From Bacillota bacterium (GTDB lineage: Bacteria > Bacillota > Clostridia > Tissierellales > Peptoniphilaceae), in contig JAEXBN010000022.1 of NCBI GenBank assembly GCA_023394045.1, forward strand, positions 1-49,094: a DNA stretch of 49,094 bases, written 5' to 3'. Shown here one piece after another: positions 37,149-45,163 of the stretch (positions within the stretch are counted from its first letter, which is position 1; each line of letters opens with the position of its first letter). Made by a program: the position numbers and the translations under genes. Below the pieces are notes generated by a model. The model was not told the origin of the DNA. It searched no databases and saw nothing but the letters and a program-made list of their open reading frames with translations.

Positions 37149-38579
37149 CTAATCTTCAAACCCCAGCCGTTTGACCTGCGCCTTTTTCTTTCTCCAGTTG
37201 GCATCCACCTTGACCCAGAGCTTCAAATTGACATGAAGATCCACCAGCGCCTCAATATCGCGCCGCGCCTGCTGGCCGATCTGCCGGAGCTTGGAACCGC
37301 CCTTTCCGATAATCATTCCTTTGTGCGAGGGTTTCTCGCAATAAATGGTGGCATAGATATCATAAAGCGAACCGTCCGGACGGAGGGTCATCTGATCAAT
37401 GCCCACGTGGATACCATGAGGAATTTCATCCTGCATCAGCATCAAACACTTTTCACGAATCAGTTCCGTAATGATAAAGCGCTCCGAGCGGTCGGTGATC
37501 ATCTCTTCCGAATAATACATCGGTCCTTCCGGCAGAGCCTCATAGATGATGTCCAGCAGCGCGTCTAAATTTTTCTGTTTTTTTGCGGAAATGGGAAGAA
37601 TTTGCTCAAAAATCCCCAGTTCTTCATAGCGCCGCTGTTCCGCTTCAATCCACTCGGGCGGAACCGCATCTGTTTTATTCAAAAGCATCACCATGGGGAT
37701 TCCGCGAATCTGGGACAAGCGTTCGATAATACGGCGATCCAGCGGTCCGATGCGGGAGGAAACATCGGTGACGAACAGACACACATCCACACCTTCCAAT
37801 GCATTGCGCGAAATGCGCAGCATGGCTTCCCCCAGCTCATTTTTCGGAATTTGAACGCCCGGCGTATCCAAAAAAATCGCCTGCATCCGCTGATCCGTAT
37901 AAATATATTGGAGACGATGGCGTGTCGTTTGAGGCTTATTCGAAACAATGGACAACTTTTCGCCCAAAAGATGGTTGACCAATGTGGATTTTCCCACATT
38001 GGGACGTCCAATCAGCGCGACATATCCTGAATGAAAGGACGCCGGATTGGAACGGGATTCCCCAGGCGAAGCTCCAGGCAGCAGCTCTTCGGCACCGAAA
38101 CCTTCCGCCTCCGGTTCCGGCTCTCCGATCCGATTCATGATCGCCTCTTCATGCGAGCGCATTCTTCGCCGATCCTCTTCCTCTTCATGATCATATCCCA
38201 ACAGATGAAGGAGCGAATGAACCGCCAGATAGAGCATTTCCCGCGTTTCACTATGACCATATTCCCTGGCCTGCGCACGGACGCGATTCATGTTGATCAC
38301 AATATCGCCAAGCACATCGAGACGGCCGGCGTCTTTCAGAGCACCAACCTCCTGCGCCTCATAAACAGGGAAGCTCAGCACATCGGTTTCCGAGTCGTTG
38401 CCCCGGTAGTCCCGATTCAAAGCACGAATTTCCTCCGCTCCAACAAAAGAGACCGAAATTTCCGCATCCTCTTGAACGCCTTCCTGCTCCAGCGCAACTC
38501 CTAAGGCATGGCGGAACGTCTCTTTCAAATCCTGATCCAGCTTCAGCTGCTCATCCCGATTATCAAACCCGATTCTCAT
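37149..38579 (-). CDS. Fused YbeY endoribonuclease - Era GTPase
   Basis: One 476-aa frame that joins two proteins normally separate. Residues 1-152 are YbeY: R59 in NRDYRGNDSETDVLSFP and the metal site H121-H125-H131 in HSLLHLLGYDH. Residues 153-183 are a Pro/Glu/Ser-rich linker. Residues 184-476 are Era: GRPNVGKST (191-199), DTPG (238-241), NKTD (301-304), SAK (331-333) and the KH domain GMIIGKGGSKLRQIG (421-435). No ATG, GTG or TTG codon with a ribosome-binding site occurs in the linker, so Era is not made separately. Both parts act in 16S rRNA 3'-end maturation. In B. subtilis dgkA and cdd lie between them; here they are gone. The ATG overlaps the phoH stop (ATGA). Confidence 0.96.
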   Translation of the reverse strand: MRIGFDNRDEQLKLDQDLKETFRHALGVALEQEGVQEDAEISVSFVGAEEIRALNRDYRGNDSETDVLSFPVYEAQEVGALKDAGRLDVLGDIVINMNRVRAQAREYGHSETREMLYLAVHSLLHLLGYDHEEEEDRRRMRSHEEAIMNRIGEPEPEAEGFGAEELLPGASPGESRSNPASFHSGYVALIGRPNVGKSTLVNHLLGEKLSIVSNKPQTTRHRLQYIYTDQRMQAIFLDTPGVQIPKNELGEAMLRISRNALEGVDVCLFVTDVSSRIGPLDRRIIERLSQIRGIPMVMLLNKTDAVPPEWIEAEQRRYEELGIFEQILPISAKKQKNLDALLDIIYEALPEGPMYYSEEMITDRSERFIITELIREKCLMLMQDEIPHGIHVGIDQMTLRPDGSLYDIYATIYCEKPSHKGMIIGKGGSKLRQIGQQARRDIEALVDLHVNLKLWVKVDANWRKKKAQVKRLGFED

Positions 38580-39595
38580 GCATTCCTCCGCGTATGATGC
38601 TGGGATCCATGTTCATCACGATGATGCTGCTTTTCCTGAGCTTTTTCATAGCGCTCAAACGCATCGATGACGCGCTGCACCAGAGGATGGCGCACCACAT
38701 CCGCGCGTCCGAAGGAGCAAAACGCGATGCCTTCCACATCTTTGAGGATGCGCTGAATCGTGATGAGCCCCGATGATTTCCCACTGGGAAGATCAATCTG
38801 CGTGATGTCCCCGGTAATCACCGCCTGTGATCCGTATCCCATGCGGGTCAGGAACATCTTCATCTGCGCACTGGTGGTATTTTGCGCCTCATCAAGGATG
38901 ATAAATGAATTGTCCAGCGTCCGGCCGCGCATATACGCCAGCGGAGCCACCTCGATCTGCCCCCGCTCCTTCAACTTCAGGTAGGTGTCCGCGCCAAGGA
39001 TTTCATACAGCGCATCGTAAAGCGGACGAAGATAGGGATCAATCTTCTCCTGAAGATCTCCGGGAAGAAATCCTAGGCTTTCCCCCGCTTCCACCGCTGG
39101 ACGGGTCAAGATGATCCGGTTGACCTGATTATTCCGAAACGCCTTGATCGCCATCGCAACCGCCAGATACGTCTTTCCCGTCCCAGCCGGTCCGATGCCG
39201 AAGGTAAATCCATTTTTGGCAATCGCATCCACATAGCGCTTCTGACCGAGCGTTTTGGCGCGAATCGGCTTTCCATGAGCTGTCGTCGTAATAATGTCGC
39301 TCATCATCTGATCAACAGGAACATCCTCGTTTTCACTTTGCATTGAAGCCAGATAATCCACTTCCGGAGCGCTGATCTGACCCTGCTGCTGAATCATGGC
39401 CAGCATCTGCTCCAGCACGCGCGCCGCCGCCTCCACCTCATAATCCTCACCGGAGAGCTGGAGCCCTCCATCGACGAGCTGCATCCGGACATCAAAACGA
39501 TCCTGCAAGATTTTCGCATGACGATCCAAATCTCCGAACAGCGCTGCCAACTCTTCTGCCGTTCGCTCTTCACTGGTCCAAAGGAGTTTTTTCAT
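38576..39595 (-). CDS. phoH: PhoH family ATPase
   Basis: 339 aa from the ATG at 39595 (GGAG 4 nt upstream). P-loop ATPase of the PhoH group, thought to act in RNA metabolism and commonly next to ybeY. An N-terminal domain of about 100 residues precedes the ATPase core: Walker A FGIGPAGTGKTYLAVA, then ILTRPAVEAGESLGFLPGDL, Walker B SFIILDEAQNTT, and ITGDITQIDLP. The C-terminus is His/Gln/Arg-rich. It overlaps the upstream 184-aa gene by 26 nt and the downstream ybeY-era by 4 nt. Confidence 0.96.
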   Translation of the reverse strand: MKKLLWTSEERTAEELAALFGDLDRHAKILQDRFDVRMQLVDGGLQLSGEDYEVEAAARVLEQMLAMIQQQGQISAPEVDYLASMQSENEDVPVDQMMSDIITTTAHGKPIRAKTLGQKRYVDAIAKNGFTFGIGPAGTGKTYLAVAMAIKAFRNNQVNRIILTRPAVEAGESLGFLPGDLQEKIDPYLRPLYDALYEILGADTYLKLKERGQIEVAPLAYMRGRTLDNSFIILDEAQNTTSAQMKMFLTRMGYGSQAVITGDITQIDLPSGKSSGLITIQRILKDVEGIAFCSFGRADVVRHPLVQRVIDAFERYEKAQEKQHHRDEHGSQHHTRRNA

Positions 39596-40124
39596 TCTTC
39601 TCCATTCCGTTTCTTCTCCGCGCAACGTATCTCGATCTCCGGCGCCTCCGGCGATCGGACGGGCGCTCAAGAATTTCTTTCCAAACGACCGCCCGGCGGA
39701 GCCCCTCATGGGACGGCTGCGTCAAATCGCTGTGAATCGCATACGCATCCCGGGGCGCGATCAGCTCATCCGCATCTTCAAAGGCTTCATCCGTGGACTC
39801 CAGGGCTGTATTCTGTTCAAAATCAGCATCCACCTGCTTCATGACGCTTTCGTGATCCGAAAAAACAGGTTCGCCCCAAACAGACGGCTGAGCGCGCCTA
39901 GGCGAAAATGGATGAGGAACAGGCTCTGTTTTCTTTGCTCTTTCCTGTGCTTTGGCGGATTCCGCCGCTGCCTCAACCTTTGATGCCGCCCCCTCGGCCA
40001 TGGCGGCCATCCGGTTCATGACCTGACGCGCTTCCTCCGCCCGAAGCTTCTGCCGCTCCAAAAAGCTCAAGCCCTGATACTTATCCCGCCTGGGCTTGCC
40101 TGATGTCTTTCGATCGTCCTTCAT
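39570..40124 (-). CDS. Unknown charged protein between floA and phoH
   Basis: 184 aa from the ATG at 40124 (GGAGG 5 nt upstream), 13 nt after floA. Not recognised. The N-terminus is basic and helical (FLERQKLRAEEARQVMNRMA), the middle has an Ala/Glu/Lys-rich likely coiled stretch, then an acidic segment (about 105-140), then the very basic SDRRRRRRSRYVARRRNG near the end. No signal peptide or membrane helix. It fills the slot where spore-formers have yqfB/yqfC/yqfD; it shows no likeness to YqfC or YqfD. Its position between a membrane scaffold gene and an RNA-metabolism gene, and its basic tail, would suit a nucleic-acid or ribosome contact, but this is a guess. Confidence 0.65.
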   Translation of the reverse strand: MKDDRKTSGKPRRDKYQGLSFLERQKLRAEEARQVMNRMAAMAEGAASKVEAAAESAKAQERAKKTEPVPHPFSPRRAQPSVWGEPVFSDHESVMKQVDADFEQNTALESTDEAFEDADELIAPRDAYAIHSDLTQPSHEGLRRAVVWKEILERPSDRRRRRRSRYVARRRNGMEKNEKTPLDQ

Positions 40125-40137
40125 GACCGCCTCCGTC

Positions 40138-41127
40138 TCACTGACGATCTTTCGGTGCCTGATCATCCCCGGCGATCGCGTCGCGCATTCTTGTATCCGA
40201 AATCACATTTTGCATCTCGTAATAGTCCAAGACCCCCAGACGGCCTTCACGCAGGGCCTGAGCCAACGCTTCTGGCACCATCGCCTCCGCCTCAACCACT
40301 TTCGCACGCTGGCGGCGAATCTCTGCCACATTCTCCTGCTCTGCTGCCACAGCCTGTGCACGGCGCTCTTCGGCTTTCGCCTGCGAAATCCGTTTATCGG
40401 CCTCAGCCTGCTCCATCTGCAGTTTAGCGCCGACATTCCGGCCGATATCCACATCCGCAATATCGATCGACAAAATCTCAAAAGCCGTTCCCGAGTCCAG
40501 CCCTTTATCCAACACCGTCTTCGAAATGCGATCCGGGTTTTCAAGCACTTCCGAATGCGTCGCCGACGAACCAACTGTGGTCACGATGCCTTCGCCGACA
40601 CGGGCAATAATGGTCGCCTCTCCAGCACCGCCAACCAGGCGCTGAATATTCGCGCGGACGGTCACCTTCGCCTTCACCTTCACTTCAATTCCATTTTTAG
40701 CAACCGCAGCAATTTCCGGAGTCTCAATCACTTTCGGATTGACGGACACTTGGACGGCCTCCAAGACATTCCGACCCGCAAGATCAATCGCTGTCGCTTC
40801 CTTAAAGCTCAGATCAATATTGGCTCGCTGCGCGGCAATCAGCGCATCCACCACTAAATTCACATTTCCGCCAGCCAGATAATGCGCTTCCAACTCATTG
40901 AGATTCAGCTCCAGCCCTGCTTTTGTTGCTTTAATCATCGGCTGGACGATCCGCGAAGGAACCACGCGGCGTAAACGCATCCCCACCAAATCGGCAATGC
41001 GCACCTTCACCCCGGAAAAGCGAGCCGAAATCCACAGCCCCACAGGGACAAAAGTAAAAAACAGCATCAGTAAAAACAGGACGAGAACAACCGTCAAAAT
41101 CACTCCCGGCAATGTCGAAATCTCCAT
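40138..41127 (-). CDS. floA: Flotillin-like protein FloA
   Basis: Membrane scaffold protein of functional membrane microdomains, 329 aa, typical of FloA (YqfA). N-terminal hydrophobic hairpin (about residues 8-35), then the SPFH-like region (DLVGMRLRRVVPSRIVQPMI, EAHYLAGGNVNLVVDALIAA), FEILSIDIADVDIGRNVGA and a long Ala/Glu/Gln-rich coiled coil (AEADKRISQAKAEERRAQA). It follows nfeD by 90 nt, the normal nfeD-floA pair. Confidence 0.96.
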   Translation of the reverse strand: MEISTLPGVILTVVLVLFLLMLFFTFVPVGLWISARFSGVKVRIADLVGMRLRRVVPSRIVQPMIKATKAGLELNLNELEAHYLAGGNVNLVVDALIAAQRANIDLSFKEATAIDLAGRNVLEAVQVSVNPKVIETPEIAAVAKNGIEVKVKAKVTVRANIQRLVGGAGEATIIARVGEGIVTTVGSSATHSEVLENPDRISKTVLDKGLDSGTAFEILSIDIADVDIGRNVGAKLQMEQAEADKRISQAKAEERRAQAVAAEQENVAEIRRQRAKVVEAEAMVPEALAQALREGRLGVLDYYEMQNVISDTRMRDAIAGDDQAPKDRQ

Positions 41128-41217
41128 ATCCGTCTCCTTTATTATTTATGTATTGATGACAATCGATCATCTGCTCCTACGGCAATCCGTCTCCTTCGGA
41201 TTCCCCTCATTCTTCGC

Positions 41218-41877
41218 TCATTGCTCGGAGACCTCCATGTTGCGGAGGACTCGCACGGTCAGCCTCCCATTCGCCACATCAATCACTTCCACCCGGCTTC
41301 CCTGGTCGATGAAATCGCCGCGGCTTTGCGCATCCAGACGCTCACCGTCAATGGAGATGGTGCCCGCTGGACGAAGATTCGAAAGAGCCACGCCGGTCCG
41401 ATGCAAATAGCTTTCATCCGGATTGACGCGCGAAAGATATCCCCCTTCGCTGGTCAACGAGGCATGAAGAACCGTCTGCTCAATCCAGGAAGAGCGAACT
41501 CCGCCGCGCCAGAGAAGCGCGCCCACCAGAGCGCCAGCGATCAGCGCGGTCAAAATCGTCGCTGCACCCATTTCCGGCGTTGGCGCGCTCAACACCGCCC
41601 CGCATGACGTGAAAACAAGCCCTGAAACGCCGAGAACGCCAAATCCGGGCACCAGCACTTCCCCGGTGCAGAGCAAAAGCCCCAAAACGAGGAGAACCGT
41701 ATCCAATGGGGTGATCCAACCCATGGTCACGCCGATGGAAAAATAGGCGATCAGAAGCGCCATCGCAACGCCTACCATGATCCCATGCGCAGGTCGGAAG
41801 AGCGCCACCACCAGCGCCACAAACGCCAGAACAAACAGCGCGGATGAAAATAGTGGATTCCAGAATATCGACGCCAT
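41218..41877 (-). CDS. NfeD-family membrane protein (YqeZ-like)
   Basis: 219 aa from the ATG at 41877, with GGGAGG 5 nt upstream. An ATG 11 codons further up (41910) also has AGGAG and cannot be excluded. Four to five membrane helices, with LCTGEVLVPGFGVLGVSGLV, the hallmark of NfeD proteins, then a C-terminal soluble OB-fold domain (GVALSNLRPAGTISIDGERLD ... VEVIDVANGRLTVR, shown in part). It lacks the N-terminal ClpP-like protease domain of long NfeD (about 440 aa), so it is the short form that works with flotillins. No clear promoter in the 120 nt before it. Confidence 0.9.
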   Translation of the reverse strand: MASIFWNPLFSSALFVLAFVALVVALFRPAHGIMVGVAMALLIAYFSIGVTMGWITPLDTVLLVLGLLLCTGEVLVPGFGVLGVSGLVFTSCGAVLSAPTPEMGAATILTALIAGALVGALLWRGGVRSSWIEQTVLHASLTSEGGYLSRVNPDESYLHRTGVALSNLRPAGTISIDGERLDAQSRGDFIDQGSRVEVIDVANGRLTVRVLRNMEVSEQ

Positions 41878-41998
41878 AGAAGCCTCCCTTCTTGATTCGT
41901 TTTTACCCATTTTTCTCCTGCCGTTGGTATGATTCGACCATCCTGTTCAAGATCTTAAGAGCGAAGGTCGGGACGGTCGGGCACCGATTCTCATGAAA

Positions 41999-42043
41999 AA
42001 GGGGCTGTGACAGAACGAATGAATCGTTCAACCACAGCCCCTT
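41999..42043 (-). terminator. Intrinsic terminator of rpsU
   Basis: Minus-strand stem AAGGGGCTGTG / CACAGCCCCTT with an inner repeat GAACGA / TCGTTC, then TTTC. It separates rpsU from nfeD, so the rest of the block needs its own promoter. Confidence 0.85.
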
Positions 42044-42104
42044 CTTGATCGACTTTTCATCCGCCCTATTTCAGGGCTTTCGAGCCGTCCGTTTTGAAGC
42101 ACAA

Positions 42105-42284
42105 TTATTTCTTGCGATTCTTACGGCGTGCCGCTTCCGATTTTTTCTTGCGCTTAATCGAAGGCTTCTCATAATGCTCGCGCTTACGATACTCGGCAAG
42201 AGTCCCGGCGCGTGCAATCGAACGCTTAAACCGTTTCAAAGCACTTTCAATGGATTCATTGTCTCCGACGCGAATCTCCGGCAT
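42105..42284 (-). CDS. rpsU: 30S ribosomal protein S21
   Basis: 59-aa small-subunit protein, usual length. It starts MPEIRVGDNESIESALKRFK and ends in a Lys/Arg-rich tail with REHYEKPSIKRKKKSEAARR. Strong ribosome-binding site (GGGAGGGGGTG). Own promoter and terminator. In B. subtilis rpsU also heads the yqeY-yqeZ-floA run; yqeY is missing here. Confidence 0.98.
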   Translation of the reverse strand: MPEIRVGDNESIESALKRFKRSIARAGTLAEYRKREHYEKPSIKRKKKSEAARRKNRKK

Positions 42285-42319
42285 TTTCTCACCCCCTCCC
42301 GAGTCGAACTGACCGGATC

Positions 42320-42348
42320 ATTATAAAAGAAAATGCCCTAGAGCGCAA
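42320..42348 (-). promoter_or_regulatory. rpsU promoter
   Basis: Minus strand: TTGCGC (42343-42348), 17-nt spacer, TATAAT (42320-42325), about 35 nt before the rpsU start. The divergent murT-like gene would need a promoter in the same 112-nt gap; TAGAAT at 42364-42369 on the plus strand is a possible -10. Confidence 0.78.
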
Positions 42349-42396
42349 GAACGGCGGACGTGGTAGAATAATCGAACGAAACGACGAGGAGGAACT

Positions 42397-43761
42397 ATGT
42401 CCATACAAACCGCTTTCGCCCATTTTACCGCGAAAAGTGCACTTCACCTGATGCGGCTGGCCGGACGGCGAGGCAGCCAGCTCACCGGTGCCATCGCGCT
42501 GCATCTGGATCCCCATTTTGTGGAATCAATTAAAAAGCCGGAGCGCATCCTTTCGATCACCGGAACCAATGGAAAAACGACGACATCCAACCTGATCGGC
42601 GATATGCTGAAGCAGCTCGGCCACACCTATATTCATAATAATAATGGCTCCAATACCAAACGAGGAATCGCATCCTCTTTTGCCAACCAAGAACCCCTCT
42701 TCGGACCGGGACCGTCTTATGCGGTTCTGGAGCAAGATGAACTTTGGTTCCGCCGGTTTCGAGAGGCCTATACTCCGCGCACGCTGACGGTCACCAACCT
42801 ATATCAAGACTCCATCGACCGCAACGCCAACATTCAATATATCTTTCAACGCATCAATGAAGGCATCCATGAGGAAACGACACTCATCTTGAATGCGTCG
42901 GATTCCATCTCTGCCTATCTCGGAACCGATGCCAACCGGCGCGTCTACTTTAACGTACAGCCGCTGGAAGGAGAAGTGCCCTGCACGGATTCAAAAATTC
43001 AGGACATGATTTACTGCCCACAATGCGGCCGCCCCATCGTCTGGGATTTCAAGCGCTATCACCATATTGGAAGATACCATTGCGATCACTGCGGATTCAC
43101 CAATCCCCCTGCAGACTATGAAGCCTACGCGCGGAATATCGCGCTGGGGACGCTCCAGCTGCGCGATCATGGGCAGGAGGTCGTGCTTCCCCTCATTCAG
43201 TCTGCGGTGGAAAATATCTATAACGAAGTCGCCGCTTATGCCACGCTGCGTGAAAACGGGTTCTCGATCCATGAAGTCCTCGGTGCCCTGTCTCAAATCC
43301 AGATCACCGCTTCTCGCTATGAGGAGAGCACCATGGGCGAAAAACGCATCATCAGCGTTGTCTCCAAAGGAAACAATCCAGTCGCCACAAGCCGGATTTT
43401 CTATAACATCAAAAACACAGAAGGTCCCCGCACCGTCATCTACCTCACCGATGATGAACGGCCCGATCTTAACCACACCTGCCCCGGATGGATCTTCATG
43501 AGCGATTTCGCGTATCTGAAAGATGTGGATCAAGTGATTTTTATGACCAAATATGCTGGGAACGCTCAATTTACTGCCGTTCTCGATGGCGTGCCGCCGG
43601 AGCGCATCCATATTGCGGATCACCTGGAACAAATTCCGGATCAGATTGATCCGCAACGCCGGGAAACCATCTTTATTTTGCATGATATTGAGGATTACAC
43701 GCAAAACATGGCACGGGAACTGATTGCGCAACTGCGCCGCCGAATCGGAGGCAACCAATGA
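42397..43761 (+). CDS. MurT-like Mur ligase domain protein (DUF1727)
   Basis: 454-aa relative of MurT, the ATP-using subunit of the MurT-GatD complex that amidates D-glutamate of lipid II. Mur-ligase P-loop GTNGKTTT (56-63), central block EQDELWFRRF ... TLTVTNLYQDSIDRN (normally EVDEA ... VVVTNLFRDQLDR), the MurT-specific zinc ribbon C207-x2-C210 ... C229-x2-C232, and the C-terminal DUF1727 domain. The stretch that is DGRDVSWLWD in typical MurT reads LNHTCPGWIFMSD here, so the Asp thought to complete the GatD catalytic triad (Asp349 in S. aureus) appears to be lost. Overlaps the next gene by 4 nt (ATGA). ATP binding and substrate activation look intact; the nucleophile is uncertain. Confidence 0.88.
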   Translation: MSIQTAFAHFTAKSALHLMRLAGRRGSQLTGAIALHLDPHFVESIKKPERILSITGTNGKTTTSNLIGDMLKQLGHTYIHNNNGSNTKRGIASSFANQEPLFGPGPSYAVLEQDELWFRRFREAYTPRTLTVTNLYQDSIDRNANIQYIFQRINEGIHEETTLILNASDSISAYLGTDANRRVYFNVQPLEGEVPCTDSKIQDMIYCPQCGRPIVWDFKRYHHIGRYHCDHCGFTNPPADYEAYARNIALGTLQLRDHGQEVVLPLIQSAVENIYNEVAAYATLRENGFSIHEVLGALSQIQITASRYEESTMGEKRIISVVSKGNNPVATSRIFYNIKNTEGPRTVIYLTDDERPDLNHTCPGWIFMSDFAYLKDVDQVIFMTKYAGNAQFTAVLDGVPPERIHIADHLEQIPDQIDPQRRETIFILHDIEDYTQNMARELIAQLRRRIGGNQ

Positions 43762-44534
43762 ACATTGAGATTCTTTATCCTGAATTTCTCGCCTATGGAG
43801 AGGCGGAAACGGCCATCTATCTGGAACGCCTATTTCCTGAAGCCGTCGTCTTCCGAACCAGCTACCTCGATCCGCCGGCTTTTATTGAGCAAAAGATCGA
43901 CCTGCTGTTCGTCGGTCCCATGGCCGAACACCATCTGCAGCAATGTGTCGAATCGCTCCGCCCTCACCGCACACGGCTTCGCGAAATGATCGATCAGGGA
44001 TGCACCCTTTTGATTTTGAACAACGCGATCGACATCTTCGGGGCGTCGCTCGAGGTGAAAAACGGTCCATCCGCAGATACTCTGGATTTATTTCCATATC
44101 ACACGATCCGGGATTATGAAAAGCGCCGTTCCGAGCTGACGCTCTTCGCCTCCGGAAATATCCCCTTTGTCGGTACGATCCTAGGCTTCAGTGAATATAC
44201 GGGAAATGCAGGACGTTCGCTATTCCGCGCCGTTCAACCCGCCCAATCGTTCAATCCCTCCTCGCCCGCAGGAGGATTTCGGGAAAAAAATGCGTTTCTG
44301 CTGGAGCCGGCGGGCTGTATCTTCCTGATGAATCCGCCCCTTGCTCGAGCGCTCCGCCATCATTTCTTCCCCGACGACCATATCTACATGGAGCGGGAGA
44401 TGAGCTACACGTACCAAAAAAATTTGGAGCTCATGAAAAAAAATCCGGCGATGAAGTCCGCGTTTGAAGCCTTTCCACCATCGACGTGGGATCCGAAAGC
44501 CTGCGCGCCGCTTTTTGATCCCACGTCGGCATGA
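43758..44534 (+). CDS. GatD-like subunit without catalytic Cys and His (pseudo-glutaminase)
   Basis: 258 aa, partner of the MurT-like protein by position and 4-nt overlap. The GatD fold is recognisable: MNIEILYPEFLAYGEAETAI (like the CHLYPDLLNLYGDRGN start), then DLLFVGP, and GNIPFVGTILGFSEYTGNAGRS (like GFENHGGRT). But the nucleophile elbow, LLAICGGYQLLG in GatD, reads LLILNNAIDIFG (84-95): the Cys is Asn. The catalytic His block (TYLHGPLL) reads IFLMNPPLAR (188-197), without His. It therefore should not release ammonia from glutamine. A C-terminal extension of about 40 residues is present. The homology is inferred from block order; function unknown. Confidence 0.75.
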   Translation: MNIEILYPEFLAYGEAETAIYLERLFPEAVVFRTSYLDPPAFIEQKIDLLFVGPMAEHHLQQCVESLRPHRTRLREMIDQGCTLLILNNAIDIFGASLEVKNGPSADTLDLFPYHTIRDYEKRRSELTLFASGNIPFVGTILGFSEYTGNAGRSLFRAVQPAQSFNPSSPAGGFREKNAFLLEPAGCIFLMNPPLARALRHHFFPDDHIYMEREMSYTYQKNLELMKKNPAMKSAFEAFPPSTWDPKACAPLFDPTSA

Positions 44535-44577
44535 TGCCGACCGCTCATTGGCATCTCATCACCATGACCCGCAAACG

Positions 44578-44632
44578 AAAACGTGTGAAGGAACCGAGGT
44601 CGACTTGGCGTCGAGATCCTTCACACGTTTTT
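44578..44632. terminator. Bidirectional intrinsic terminator
   Basis: Stem AAAACGTGTGAAGGA / TCCTTCACACGTTTT (15 bp) with T-runs on both strands and a 24-nt loop. It ends the murT-like operon (plus) and the HIT-gene operon (minus). Confidence 0.92.
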
Positions 44633-44691
44633 TGATCTTCTAGAAAGCAAATGAGGATCAGAAACAAACCCCTCCTGACGACCGAGGGCGC

Positions 44692-45048
44692 CTATTCCGC
44701 ATCAAAGCCTTCAAACCGGATCTTTTTTCCGGCAAGGACGTGAAAATGCAAATGATGAACGGTCTGCCCTCCGTCCTCTCCGGTATTGTTGATGATCCGG
44801 TATCCGGACTGCGCAAAGCCATCGCGCCGCGCCACTGCTGCAATGGCACGATAGATGTCTCCAACAATCGCCGGATCGGCATCTTCCGCAAAGGCATCTG
44901 CAGAGTCGATATGTTCCTTTGGAATGAACAGATAATGAACCGGAGCCTTCGGTGCCATATCCTTAAACGCAAACACCTTCTCATCTTCATAGACCACTTC
45001 CGTGGGGATGTCTCCCGACGCAAGCTGGCAAAAAATACAATTTTCCAT
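44692..45048 (-). CDS. HIT-family nucleotide-binding protein (Hint type)
   Basis: 118 aa from the ATG at 45048 (AAGGAG 6 nt upstream); the frame runs on upstream to overlap the thioesterase gene but without conserved sequence. Starts MENCIFCQLASGDIPTEVVY, the usual start of bacterial Hint proteins, and carries the histidine triad HHLHFHVLAGKK near the C-terminus. Hint proteins hydrolyse nucleoside phosphoramidates such as AMP-lysine; the cellular role is loosely defined. Last gene of a run rlmD-phd-doc-nhaC-thioesterase-HIT on this strand. Confidence 0.95.
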   Translation of the reverse strand: MENCIFCQLASGDIPTEVVYEDEKVFAFKDMAPKAPVHYLFIPKEHIDSADAFAEDADPAIVGDIYRAIAAVARRDGFAQSGYRIINNTGEDGGQTVHHLHFHVLAGKKIRFEGFDAE

Positions 45049-45163
45049 CAATTTCTCCTTTTCCATCGGTTCACCCTCAATCTTTGACTCTTTCTTCCCA
45101 GCCAAGATCAGCCGGCTGGCTGCGCTAAAATCCTCCGACGCGCCGACGCTCCACCTGTCTTTC

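Noticed and set aside
37149..38579. The YbeY-Era fusion as an assembly artefact
   Set aside because: The linker is long, in frame, of normal composition, and both flanking genes overlap or abut as in a real operon; a single indel would not create it. Kept as a real fusion.
42397..44534. Calling the pair a normal MurT-GatD lipid II amidase
   Set aside because: The catalytic Cys and His of the GatD subunit are absent in an otherwise intact frame, so the standard function is not supported.
44571..44640. Small RNA gene in the gap after the gatD-like gene
   Set aside because: The long stem is fully explained as a bidirectional terminator between convergent genes.
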